Of a stretch of DNA of 8,808 bases, positions 1-5,434 are shown piece by piece (the first letter of the stretch is position 1; every line of letters begins with the position of its first letter). Both the position numbers and the translations under genes were made by a program. The DNA is from Eubacteriales bacterium (GTDB lineage: Bacteria > Bacillota > Clostridia > Peptostreptococcales > Anaerovoracaceae). The DNA lies in contig JAQUJQ010000053.1 in assembly GCA_028680875.1 (NCBI GenBank), forward strand, positions 1 to 8,808, read 5' to 3'. The notes beneath the pieces are model-generated. The model did not search any database. It saw only the letters and a program-made list of their open reading frames with translations, and was not told where the DNA came from.

Positions 1-20
1 GATAGCTAGATTATAAGTAA

Positions 21-719
21 TTATAAGTTATTCTTGATTAATTCGATCGTATCATCGGTGCTTAACACATCACAATATATCATGTTCATAATCTTAAGTT
101 CTGCGTTATGCAGTTCTTCTGAACCTGCAGCACAGCAGTCCTCAACACAGATAACCTTGAAACCGTCATCTGCAAGACCTCTGACTGTAGATGCCACACA
201 TTGGTCTGTAACGATACCGGTTACTACAACAGTTTCAATTCCCATAAATCTAAGCAGAGTCAGATAATTTGTGCCGGTGGTTACGCTGTCTGTTGTTTTG
301 TTAACGACTATTTCGTTTTCCAAAGGAGCAAGCTCATCAATCATCTGTGCTGCATAACCATTAATAGGCATCAACATGTTGTTCCAGCCCTCAGATTTCT
401 GAACGGGAGATCTGTCAAGACCGTCTTCTCTGAGACAAGCAATTCTGCCAAAGGTTACAACCATATTGTTATCTCTGAAGAATTTCAGTAATCTTTGGTT
501 GTTAGGAATTACAATATCATCGAGTCGGTCATGAAACGGTATCCACCTTTCCCATTCGCCCATCTCTTTGAATTCCAGTGCCTCACCAAAATCACGAAGG
601 ACAAATTCGTTTTGCAAGTCTACGATTAGTAGAGCCGTCTTTTTCGGATCCAGCTTTATTTCCGGAAAATCCTTAACTGTCTCATAATAGAATGATAAAA
701 ATTTTTTGTCTCTTTTCAT
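21..719 (-). CDS. Cysteine hydrolase, isochorismatase-like superfamily
   Basis: A 232-residue cytoplasmic amidohydrolase. The isochorismatase-like fold is visible: the catalytic Asp is D34 in LLIVDLQNEF, the Lys is K141 in VVNKTTD, and the nucleophile is C174 in GIVTDQCVAST, which follows the usual cis-peptide region around V170-T171. Members hydrolyse C-N bonds (nicotinamide, N-carbamoylsarcosine, ureidoacrylate, biuret) or isochorismate; the substrate here cannot be read from the sequence. The length is normal for the family, with an N-terminal extension of about 25 residues before the first strand. The ATG at 717-719 is preceded by AGGAGG (731-736) at 11 bp. The gene lies downstream of, and in the same direction as, a sigma-54 activator gene. 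A -24/-12 promoter sits about 57 bp upstream of the ATG, so expression is probably induced by a metabolite sensed by that activator. The fold assignment is secure; the function is inference. Confidence 0.9.
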   Translation of the reverse strand: MKRDKKFLSFYYETVKDFPEIKLDPKKTALLIVDLQNEFVLRDFGEALEFKEMGEWERWIPFHDRLDDIVIPNNQRLLKFFRDNNMVVTFGRIACLREDGLDRSPVQKSEGWNNMLMPINGYAAQMIDELAPLENEIVVNKTTDSVTTGTNYLTLLRFMGIETVVVTGIVTDQCVASTVRGLADDGFKVICVEDCCAAGSEELHNAELKIMNMIYCDVLSTDDTIELIKNNL

Positions 720-775
720 TTGTTTTTTTTCCTCCTTTTAAAACAAATTTGAAGTAAGTACAGTATCATATTAAT

Positions 776-791
776 AGCAGATTTTATGCCA
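776..791 (-). promoter_or_regulatory. Sigma-54 (-24/-12) promoter for the cysteine hydrolase
   Basis: On the minus strand the sequence reads TGGCATAAAATCTGCT. Against the sigma-54 consensus TGGCACG-N4-TTGCW it matches TGGCA and TGC, with the invariant GG and GC exactly in register (GG-N10-GC). The predicted transcript start is near 765, leaving a leader of about 46 nt before the hydrolase ATG. It sits downstream of a gene for a sigma-54-dependent activator, which supports the call. The motif was found by eye, with no genome-wide background check. Confidence 0.75.
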
Positions 792-795
792 ATTT

Positions 796-833
796 AAAAT
801 CAACCTCTTCTTTCACCAAAAAAGGTTGATTTT
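796..833. repeat. Perfect 11-bp inverted repeat, 16-nt spacer
   Basis: The arms AAAATCAACCT (796-806) and AGGTTGATTTT (823-833) are perfect reverse complements. The repeat lies immediately upstream of the -24 element of the sigma-54 promoter and downstream of the activator gene. It could be a weak factor-independent terminator for the activator mRNA, but the stem is AT-rich, the loop is long, and no clean U-run follows it. It could also be an operator for another regulator. Confidence 0.7.
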
Positions 834-837
834 TCGA

Positions 838-868
838 TAAATTATGTCTTTTGTCTTTACATAATTTA
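838..868. repeat. Perfect 10-bp inverted repeat, 11-nt spacer
   Basis: The arms TAAATTATGT (838-847) and ACATAATTTA (859-868) are perfect reverse complements. They lie between the sigma-54 promoter and the upstream activator dyads, only 4 bp from the neighbouring inverted repeat. The arms are very AT-rich, which suits a DNA-bending or repressor-binding site better than a terminator. The role is inference. Confidence 0.6.
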
Positions 869-888
869 CCTATAGCATTAAAGGCAGG

Positions 889-906
889 TGTTACCTAATC
901 GTTACA
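889..906. promoter_or_regulatory. Upstream activator site A (candidate enhancer)
   Basis: TGTTACCTAATCGTTACA is an imperfect dyad of TGTTAC half-sites separated by 6 bp, with one mismatch between the halves. Its centre is about 133 bp upstream of the predicted sigma-54 transcript start, within the range usual for enhancer sites of sigma-54 activators. It shares 12 of 18 positions with site B and the same 6-bp spacer, and the site centres are 30 bp apart. Binding by the adjacent activator is inferred. Confidence 0.55.
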
Positions 907-918
907 CATTTCCCCCGT

Positions 919-936
919 CGTTACCTTTGAGTAACA
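919..936. promoter_or_regulatory. Upstream activator site B (candidate enhancer)
   Basis: CGTTACCTTTGAGTAACA has perfect 5-bp half-sites GTTAC and GTAAC separated by 6 bp. It lies 18 bp beyond the stop codon of the sigma-54 activator gene, about 163 bp upstream of the predicted hydrolase transcript start. It is in helical phase with site A (30 bp centre to centre). Paired, in-phase dyads are a common arrangement for Fis-type helix-turn-helix activators that assemble into hexamers. Confidence 0.55.
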
Positions 937-954
937 ATGTTAGAAAGATATTGT

Positions 955-2334
955 TTATCTTTTTTTAAGTTTATGCTGCAGCGTCTGCCGCTTTATTGAC
1001 AGTTGCTCTGCAGTTCTGGAAATATTTCCGTTGTTTGCAACCATAGTTTCATTGATAATTTGTTTTTCTATAAGATCCATGTATCGGTCCAAACCCATTT
1101 CCATCGCTTTTGCATGGCTTCCGAAGGATTCTTCTTTTGTTTTTACTATTGATATGTGTTCATCTGTCAGTACATGTTCATCTTCTATCATTGAAACTCC
1201 AGCCATAATAATATTCTCAAGCTCTCTCACATTCCCCGGATAATCATGATCTAGAAGCTTTTCCTTCGCTTTTTCCGAAAGCATCCATACCTCCTTGCCG
1301 TTTAGGCGGTTATGCTTGTCAAGAAATTTCTCCGCCAACAACATAATGTCATCTTGCCGCTTCCTTAGCGGCGGCATATCAATAAAGATGATACTGAGCC
1401 TATAATATAGATCTTTACGTAGTTTTCCCTTTTTAATCAGGTAATCTACAGGTTCATTAATAGTAGCAATAATTCTAACATCGATAGGAATGTCTTTTGA
1501 CCCTCCAACACGTCTTATGTAGTCTTCCTGCAGAACTCGAAGCAACTTTCCCTGTAATTCATAGGGCATTGCACTTATTTCATCTAAAAGCAGGGTACCT
1601 CCGTCAGCTTGCTCAAAAAGCCCTGCACGATCCATTGCACCGGTAAACCCACCCTTAGATGTTCCAAAGAGAATTCCTTCTAAAAGACTTTCAGGCAGAG
1701 CTGCGCAGTTTTGTGCAAGGAATGGTTTTTCTCTCCGATTCCCGTCATAATGAATACTTTGGGCAACCAACTCTTTTCCGGTGCCCGTTTCCCCGTAGAT
1801 AAGAACAGCAACATTGCTCTTGGCAGCTTTTTTAGCCCTATTGACGGTTTCAACAAATTCCTCGTTCTGTCCGATCAGGTTCTCAAAATGATATTTTTTA
1901 ATTTTATGATCCTTTACATCTGTAGGCTCAAGAGTTGCCTTTTGAAGTTTCATAATCGTGTGGCACATCTTTTGTATTTCTGTAATATTTCTGGCGATTT
2001 CTATTGCGCCGATGATCCGATCTCCTTCTATAACAGGGTATGTACTGTTTATGGTTGTAATCTCTTTTCCATCCTTATTGCAATAGGTTTGTTGAACATT
2101 GGCAGTTATCTTTCCTTTTCGCAAGGCTTGGAGTAGGGTGCTTCGCTCTTCTTCAATACTATTAAAAATCTGACGAAAAGGTTTTTTTAGTACATCATTT
2201 CGATTCATTTTTTCCAAATTTGCCATGGATTCATTGTAAATGATAGTTTCCTCGTTCATATCAATTACATGAACCCCTTCCTCCACCAACCGAAAAACTT
2301 CCTGGGTAATTCGTTTATAATCCTTCACTTTCAT
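955..2334 (-). CDS. Sigma-54-dependent activator: PAS, AAA+, Fis-type HTH
   Basis: A 459-residue bacterial enhancer-binding protein that hydrolyses ATP to open sigma-54 promoters. A PAS domain spans about residues 5-120 and is the probable ligand sensor; there is no receiver domain. The AAA+ domain (about 150-385) carries Walker A GETGTGKE (181-188), the sigma-54 contact loop as GGFTGA (228-233) instead of the usual GAFTGA, Walker B in TLLLDE, and PGNVRELE near its end. A Fis-type helix-turn-helix occupies about 425-457 (NNGNISRTAEQLSIKRQTLQ). The layout resembles RocR-type regulators of amino-acid catabolism. The ATG at 2332-2334 was chosen because GGGGGAG (2343-2349) precedes it by 8 nt; an upstream in-frame TTG at 2355 lies across that ribosome site. 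The likely target is the cysteine hydrolase downstream. Confidence 0.93.
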   Translation of the reverse strand: MKVKDYKRITQEVFRLVEEGVHVIDMNEETIIYNESMANLEKMNRNDVLKKPFRQIFNSIEEERSTLLQALRKGKITANVQQTYCNKDGKEITTINSTYPVIEGDRIIGAIEIARNITEIQKMCHTIMKLQKATLEPTDVKDHKIKKYHFENLIGQNEEFVETVNRAKKAAKSNVAVLIYGETGTGKELVAQSIHYDGNRREKPFLAQNCAALPESLLEGILFGTSKGGFTGAMDRAGLFEQADGGTLLLDEISAMPYELQGKLLRVLQEDYIRRVGGSKDIPIDVRIIATINEPVDYLIKKGKLRKDLYYRLSIIFIDMPPLRKRQDDIMLLAEKFLDKHNRLNGKEVWMLSEKAKEKLLDHDYPGNVRELENIIMAGVSMIEDEHVLTDEHISIVKTKEESFGSHAKAMEMGLDRYMDLIEKQIINETMVANNGNISRTAEQLSIKRQTLQHKLKKR

Positions 2335-2342
2335 ATAAAATT

Positions 2343-2349
2343 CTCCCCC
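2343..2349 (-). promoter_or_regulatory. Ribosome binding site deciding the activator start
   Basis: GGGGGAG on the minus strand, 8 nt before the ATG at 2332-2334. It excludes the longer reading that begins at the TTG at 2355, whose own first codons contain this sequence. Confidence 0.75.
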
Positions 2350-2385
2350 ATTCAAACAAGCACTACTTTTAATACCGGCAGTTTA

Positions 2386-2414
2386 ATTATATATCAATAT
2401 AATAGCCACTGCAA
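2386..2414 (-). promoter_or_regulatory. Possible weak sigma-70-type promoter for the activator gene
   Basis: On the minus strand a perfect TATAAT -10 (2391-2386) follows TTGCAG (2414-2409) after 17 bp. The -35 matches TTGACA at only three positions, so this would be a weak or regulated promoter. Its -35 lies inside the dyad at 2403-2432. The region is very AT-rich, so the -10 could be a chance match. Confidence 0.4.
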
Positions 2415-2432
2415 ATATTTTTGCGGTGGCTA
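2403..2432. repeat. 13-bp-arm dyad between activator and arsR genes (possible operator)
   Basis: Arms 2403-2415 (TAGCCACTGCAAA) and 2420-2432 (TTTGCGGTGGCTA) are reverse complements except for one position, which is a G-T pair on the plus strand; the loop is 4 nt. The dyad ends 7 bp before the arsR -35 box and overlaps the candidate -35 of the activator gene. It is upstream of both predicted transcript starts, so it is better read as a protein-binding site than as a terminator. ArsR-type proteins bind long dyads of this kind, so autoregulation is plausible but unproven. Confidence 0.55.
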
Positions 2433-2439
2433 ATTTTGG

Positions 2440-2468
2440 TTGACTTTAAGTAAAACGACTTTTATAAT
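2440..2468 (+). promoter_or_regulatory. Near-consensus sigma-70-type promoter of arsR
   Basis: TTGACT (2440-2445) and a perfect TATAAT (2463-2468) are separated by the optimal 17 bp. The predicted start near 2475 gives a leader of about 34 nt before the arsR ATG at 2509. The upstream in-frame ATG at 2440 falls in the -35 box, so it cannot be the start of a message made from this promoter. Confidence 0.8.
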
Positions 2469-2495
2469 AGATAGTAAATTGCAATTAAACGATAT

Positions 2496-2500
2496 GGAGG
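2496..2500 (+). promoter_or_regulatory. Ribosome binding site deciding the arsR start
   Basis: GGAGG, 8 nt upstream of the ATG at 2509-2511. Together with the promoter at 2440-2468 it fixes the start and removes 23 codons from the longest reading frame. Confidence 0.85.
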
Positions 2501-2508
2501 TTTATCTT

Positions 2509-2826
2509 ATGCGACTCAGAAAAGAATTGGATGATTTTCTTGAAGAAGATGTCCTGTTGACAGCACGGGTTTCCGATGCTTTAGCCCATCCTGCCCGTGT
2601 AAGAATTTTTCGATATATCTTTATTAAGAATAGAAACCGAACCCCGGTCTGCAACAAGGATGTTGTTGCCGCTTTTGATTATTCTCAAGCCACCATCTCA
2701 CAACATATTAAAAAACTTGTGGGAGCTGAATTAGTTCAAGTAAAACGTGAAAATAAGTTTTCCTTCTATTATGTTAATATAGGTAATCTAGGCAAATACC
2801 TGGATGCCGTTAAGAAATTCGGGTAA
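2509..2826 (+). CDS. ArsR/SmtB-type winged-helix transcriptional repressor
   Basis: A 105-residue protein, the normal size for ArsR-family repressors. The family pattern ALAHPARVRIFRYI (about 24-37) starts the winged-helix domain. The recognition helix is in YSQATISQHIKKLVGAELV (about 58-76), followed by a beta-wing with KRENKFSFYYVN (79-90). There is a single cysteine (C48) and no CxC pair, so the classical arsenic or cadmium site of ArsR and CadC is absent; the signal is unknown. The gene is transcribed from its own strong promoter, divergent from the sigma-54 activator. It is convergent with the ABC-transporter genes, overlapping the ATPase reading frame by 39 bp. Likely targets are its own promoter, the divergent gene, or the transporter operon; which one is inference. 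Confidence 0.88.
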   Translation: MRLRKELDDFLEEDVLLTARVSDALAHPARVRIFRYIFIKNRNRTPVCNKDVVAAFDYSQATISQHIKKLVGAELVQVKRENKFSFYYVNIGNLGKYLDAVKKFG

Positions 2827-3399
2827 TAATTCGATGCAGGTCCCTCCAAAATAATCTGCTTCTTGAACGTCATGAGTAATGAGCAAAACGGTTTTCCCTT
2901 TGATAGCTTTTTTTACATAGGCCATCGTTCTCTCTTTTGTTTCTTTATCCAACCCCTTAAACGGTTCGTCCAGACAGATAAAATCACTTTCAGCTATCAT
3001 GGCTCGTAAGATTGCCACCCGGCGCTTCTGGCCTCCGGAAAGCTGATAAACCGGTTTTCTCCCCAAGTCTTCATCCAAGCCTACTGCTTCCAGTTGATTC
3101 ATGATCTTTCGGCAATCTGTTTCTTTTTTTAAGACAAGACAAATGTTCTCCAGAGCATTTAATTGCTCACAAAGTCGATCCTCCTGGAAAACGGCAGATA
3201 GTTTTTTTTCGGTAAGTCCTTCAATGCTCCCGCCATCCGGTTGTAAAAGTCCAAGCAGTATATTGGCCAAAGTGGTTTTGCCGCTTCCACTGGCTCCCAT
3301 AAGAGAAGTTACCCGTCCACCTTCTAATGTAACAGTCAAATCATTCAGTACTTTTTTTCCGTCAAAGCTCTTGCTCAGCTGATTTACTTTGATTGTCAT
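2788..3399 (-). CDS. ABC transporter ATP-binding protein, NitT/TauT/SsuB-like
   Basis: A 203-residue ATPase that would drive the adjacent permease. All catalytic motifs are present: Walker A GASGSGKT (35-42), Q-loop Q72 in FQED, signature LSGGQ (120-124), Walker B FICLDE (140-145), D-loop GLD and H-loop H176 in LLITHD. It is shorter than most NitT/TauT ATPases (about 240-260 residues), lacking the usual C-terminal segment after the H-loop, but shows no sign of being broken. Its ATG overlaps the permease stop in an ATGA junction, indicating translational coupling. Its 3' end runs 39 bp into the convergent arsR gene, with no terminator visible between them. The substrate is unknown. Confidence 0.92.
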   Translation of the reverse strand: MTIKVNQLSKSFDGKKVLNDLTVTLEGGRVTSLMGASGSGKTTLANILLGLLQPDGGSIEGLTEKKLSAVFQEDRLCEQLNALENICLVLKKETDCRKIMNQLEAVGLDEDLGRKPVYQLSGGQKRRVAILRAMIAESDFICLDEPFKGLDKETKERTMAYVKKAIKGKTVLLITHDVQEADYFGGTCIELLPEFLNGIQVFA

Positions 3400-4169
3400 A
3401 ATGACCTACCCTTTTGCAATCTTTTTTCAAAACATAGAAGTCCTGAAAGAAATAACCTTTCAAAAAAATAACTGATCACCACAATAACAATTGTCCAGCT
3501 AAAAAGTTCTGCGGTACTTAAAAAAATTTTGGCTTGATATAATTTTTCCCCAATGCTGCCCTCAGATAATCCGATAACCTCTGCGGCGATTCCACTCTTC
3601 CAACAAAGGCCAAGGCCGATTTTGCACCCTGCTGTAAAATACGGCATAACCCCGGGAAAATATATAGCTTTTAACCTTTTTACAAATGAAATCCGAAAAA
3701 CCCGAGCCATTTCCAACAATTTTCTGTCTGCTCTATGAATTCCTTCCAATACATTGGTATAAATAATGGGAAGTACCATTAAAAAACTGATTACTATCGA
3801 AAGATTTCTACTGCCTGACCAAATTAATACCAAAATGATAAAACTTGCTACAGGAATGCTTTTAATCACTCCGAAAAACGGATCAAGCAATGATTGGATA
3901 ACCCGATTGGAGGCACTGATTACAGCAAGAAAAGAACCGATAATAATAGCCAATAAAAAGCCACTGACAATTCTTACAAAAGAATAGGCTACAGTTGACC
4001 AAAACCCCAGTTTCCAAATCAGAGAAAAAAGGGTTTTGATAACAACAATTGGGGAAACTAAAAGAAGATCTTGTCCAACAATCATACTGCCAATTTGCCA
4101 TAGCGTTAGCCAAAACAAAACAATCAGTATCCCCTGTGCTTGTTTTTTACCGTTGGTAATAGAAATCAT
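3396..4169 (-). CDS. ABC transporter permease, NitT/TauT/SsuC-like
   Basis: An inner-membrane permease of 257 residues with about six hydrophobic segments, of the BPD_transp_1 type. The cytoplasmic EAA loop that contacts the ATPase is visible as EMARVFRISFVKRLKAIYFP; the usual glycine of this motif is replaced by arginine. The ATG at 4167-4169 was chosen because GGAGGAG (4182-4188) lies upstream, and it gives a 23-bp overlap with the substrate-binding protein gene. Starts at ATG 4208 or TTG 4211 would add 13 or 14 residues but lack a convincing ribosome site and deepen the overlap. It works with the lipoprotein upstream and the ATPase downstream as one importer. Confidence 0.9.
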   Translation of the reverse strand: MISITNGKKQAQGILIVLFWLTLWQIGSMIVGQDLLLVSPIVVIKTLFSLIWKLGFWSTVAYSFVRIVSGFLLAIIIGSFLAVISASNRVIQSLLDPFFGVIKSIPVASFIILVLIWSGSRNLSIVISFLMVLPIIYTNVLEGIHRADRKLLEMARVFRISFVKRLKAIYFPGVMPYFTAGCKIGLGLCWKSGIAAEVIGLSEGSIGEKLYQAKIFLSTAELFSWTIVIVVISYFFERLFLSGLLCFEKRLQKGRSL

Positions 4170-5121
4170 CTTCCGGTAAAGCTCCTCCGATTGATTGTGG
4201 GTTTGCATCAAACAATACTTTCAAATAACCGCTGACCTTTGTCTTCATTTCTTTTCCATCAACATAAGTTATGTTACAGGACGGGATAGCTTTGACAGCA
4301 ACAGCCGCCTTAGGAACAATTCCATATTTCTCAATCAGAGCTCCGGCTTCCTCAATGTTTTCATTCGTGTATTCTGTTGAAGCCTTATACTCCTCCAGGA
4401 ATTCTGCAAAGGCATCCGGATTCTCCGTTACAAAGCCTTTACGAACTAAAACTACACCGGTTACCATACCGCTATCTGTGCTTACCTTATCCCACTCCTC
4501 AGTCATGTTTAAAGCTACTCTAACCTTATTATTCTGCATCTGCACGGTTGTCACATAAGGTTGGGGCAATACGGCCACCGTATTTTCAGCATCGGCTAAC
4601 ATCACTGCTATTTCGGTGGGTTCACTTTTATACTCTATGGTTATATCCTTTTCCGGTTCGATACCGTTTTGTTTTAACAGATATTGCAGTACATATTCCG
4701 GAGTAGTTCCTTTGCCTGTACTGTAGATGGTTTTTCCCCTTAAATCCTCTATGGATTGGACCGTATCTCCACTTTCTACGATATATAATACACCTAACGT
4801 GTTAACTGCAGCTATCTGGACTGCGCCATCGGTCTTGTTATAAAGCACGCCGGCCAGATTACAAGGTACAAGGGCCACATCTATTTCACCATTCACAAGT
4901 TGAGGCACTATTTCATCAGCAGTGCCATACATATTAAATTCATAATCCTGGGACGTATTTCCTGCATCAGAATCACTCATCAGCTTAACCATTCCCATCG
5001 TGGTTGGGCCTTTCAGGGATGCAATCCGAAATGTAGCAGATCCCGACTTTTCACCGCCGCAACCTGTCAACAATGCCAAACTTAACAATAATATCAACAT
5101 TATACCAATAAATTTCTTCAT
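4147..5121 (-). CDS. ABC transporter substrate-binding lipoprotein, NMT1/SsuA-like
   Basis: A 324-residue exported binding protein. The N-terminus has a lysine-rich start, a hydrophobic core and the lipobox LLTGC, so it should be lipid-anchored at C21. The mature part has features of periplasmic-binding-protein type II importers for small organic molecules: a FRIASLKGPTTMG strand near residue 31, a GEIDVALVPCNLA segment, and a DLRGKTIYSTGKGTTPEY hinge region. Homologues bind sulfonates, nitrate, taurine or thiamine-pyrimidine precursors, but no residue here decides among them. AGAGAGG precedes the ATG by 8 nt. The gap to the upstream TM1266-type gene is 15 bp, so the two are probably cotranscribed. 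Confidence 0.9.
   Translation of the reverse strand: MKKFIGIMLILLLSLALLTGCGGEKSGSATFRIASLKGPTTMGMVKLMSDSDAGNTSQDYEFNMYGTADEIVPQLVNGEIDVALVPCNLAGVLYNKTDGAVQIAAVNTLGVLYIVESGDTVQSIEDLRGKTIYSTGKGTTPEYVLQYLLKQNGIEPEKDITIEYKSEPTEIAVMLADAENTVAVLPQPYVTTVQMQNNKVRVALNMTEEWDKVSTDSGMVTGVVLVRKGFVTENPDAFAEFLEEYKASTEYTNENIEEAGALIEKYGIVPKAAVAVKAIPSCNITYVDGKEMKTKVSGYLKVLFDANPQSIGGALPEDDFYYQR
4182..4188 (-). promoter_or_regulatory. Ribosome binding site favouring the internal permease start
   Basis: GGAGGAG on the minus strand, inside the 3' end of the substrate-binding protein gene, 12 nt before the ATG at 4167-4169. The spacing is somewhat long, so the longer start at 4208 is not fully excluded. Confidence 0.55.
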
Positions 5122-5136
5122 ACGTTTTACCTCTCT

Positions 5137-5412
5137 TTATAAAACAGTGTCTTCGTCAGTTGCTGAAGATACCTTAGAATAAACGGTTTTGATGTTTACA
5201 TCAGGAAGCATTCCCAATTTGCCGGATAAAGCACTGATGATATCAGCCGGTGCATCTACGACGATGCTTATGACCCCAACACGACGCTTTGCATATGGAA
5301 TTCCCATTCTTCCTACAACATATTCTCCGTATTCGTGGAGAATGGAATTCATTTTCTCCACAGATCCGGGATTCTCTACGATTATACCAATTAAAGCAAT
5401 TCTTTTCTCCAT
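5137..5412 (-). CDS. TM1266-type protein (iron-only hydrogenase system regulator family)
   Basis: A 91-residue protein with the family signatures IALIGIIVENP (5-15), HEYGEYVVGRMGIPY (26-40), VGVISIVVDAP (45-55) and LSGKLGMLP (62-70). The predicted fold is a small ferredoxin-like or ACT-type sandwich, related in shape to the ligand-binding domain of NikR. The family is annotated as a putative regulator because it clusters with the [FeFe]-hydrogenase maturases hydE, hydF and hydG; its biochemical role is not settled. None of those maturases is in this window. Instead the gene leads a tight operon with an ABC importer. The ATG at 5410-5412 has a strong AAGGAGGGG site about 9 nt upstream, in a gap of only 22 bp after rlmH. 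About ten C-terminal residues extend past the conserved core. Confidence 0.85.
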   Translation of the reverse strand: MEKRIALIGIIVENPGSVEKMNSILHEYGEYVVGRMGIPYAKRRVGVISIVVDAPADIISALSGKLGMLPDVNIKTVYSKVSSATDEDTVL

Positions 5413-5434
5413 ACAATTGGCCCCTCCTTAAATT

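Noticed and set aside
1..30. Short direct repeat TTATAAGT around the hydrolase stop codon
   Set aside because: Two 8-bp copies in very AT-rich DNA at the window edge are too short to mean anything, and no hairpin or terminator is visible in the 20 bp available.
889..936. GTTAC repeats as the start of a CRISPR-like or iteron array
   Set aside because: There are only two dyad copies with partial identity and no regular repeat-spacer series; enhancer sites for the adjacent activator explain them better.
1711..2136. 141-codon plus-strand open frame antisense to the sigma-54 activator
   Set aside because: It is cysteine- and phenylalanine-rich with no recognisable domain. The opposite strand encodes conserved PAS and AAA+ motifs throughout, so this is a shadow frame.
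2403..2432. Rho-independent terminator
   Set aside because: No gene reads into it on either strand: the flanking genes are divergent and both predicted transcript starts lie beyond it. It has no clean U-run after the stem on the plus strand (TAATTTTGG).
2440..2508. N-terminal extension of the ArsR-type protein from an upstream ATG
   Set aside because: This stretch contains a TTGACT-N17-TATAAT promoter and a GGAGG ribosome site placed correctly for the ATG at 2509.
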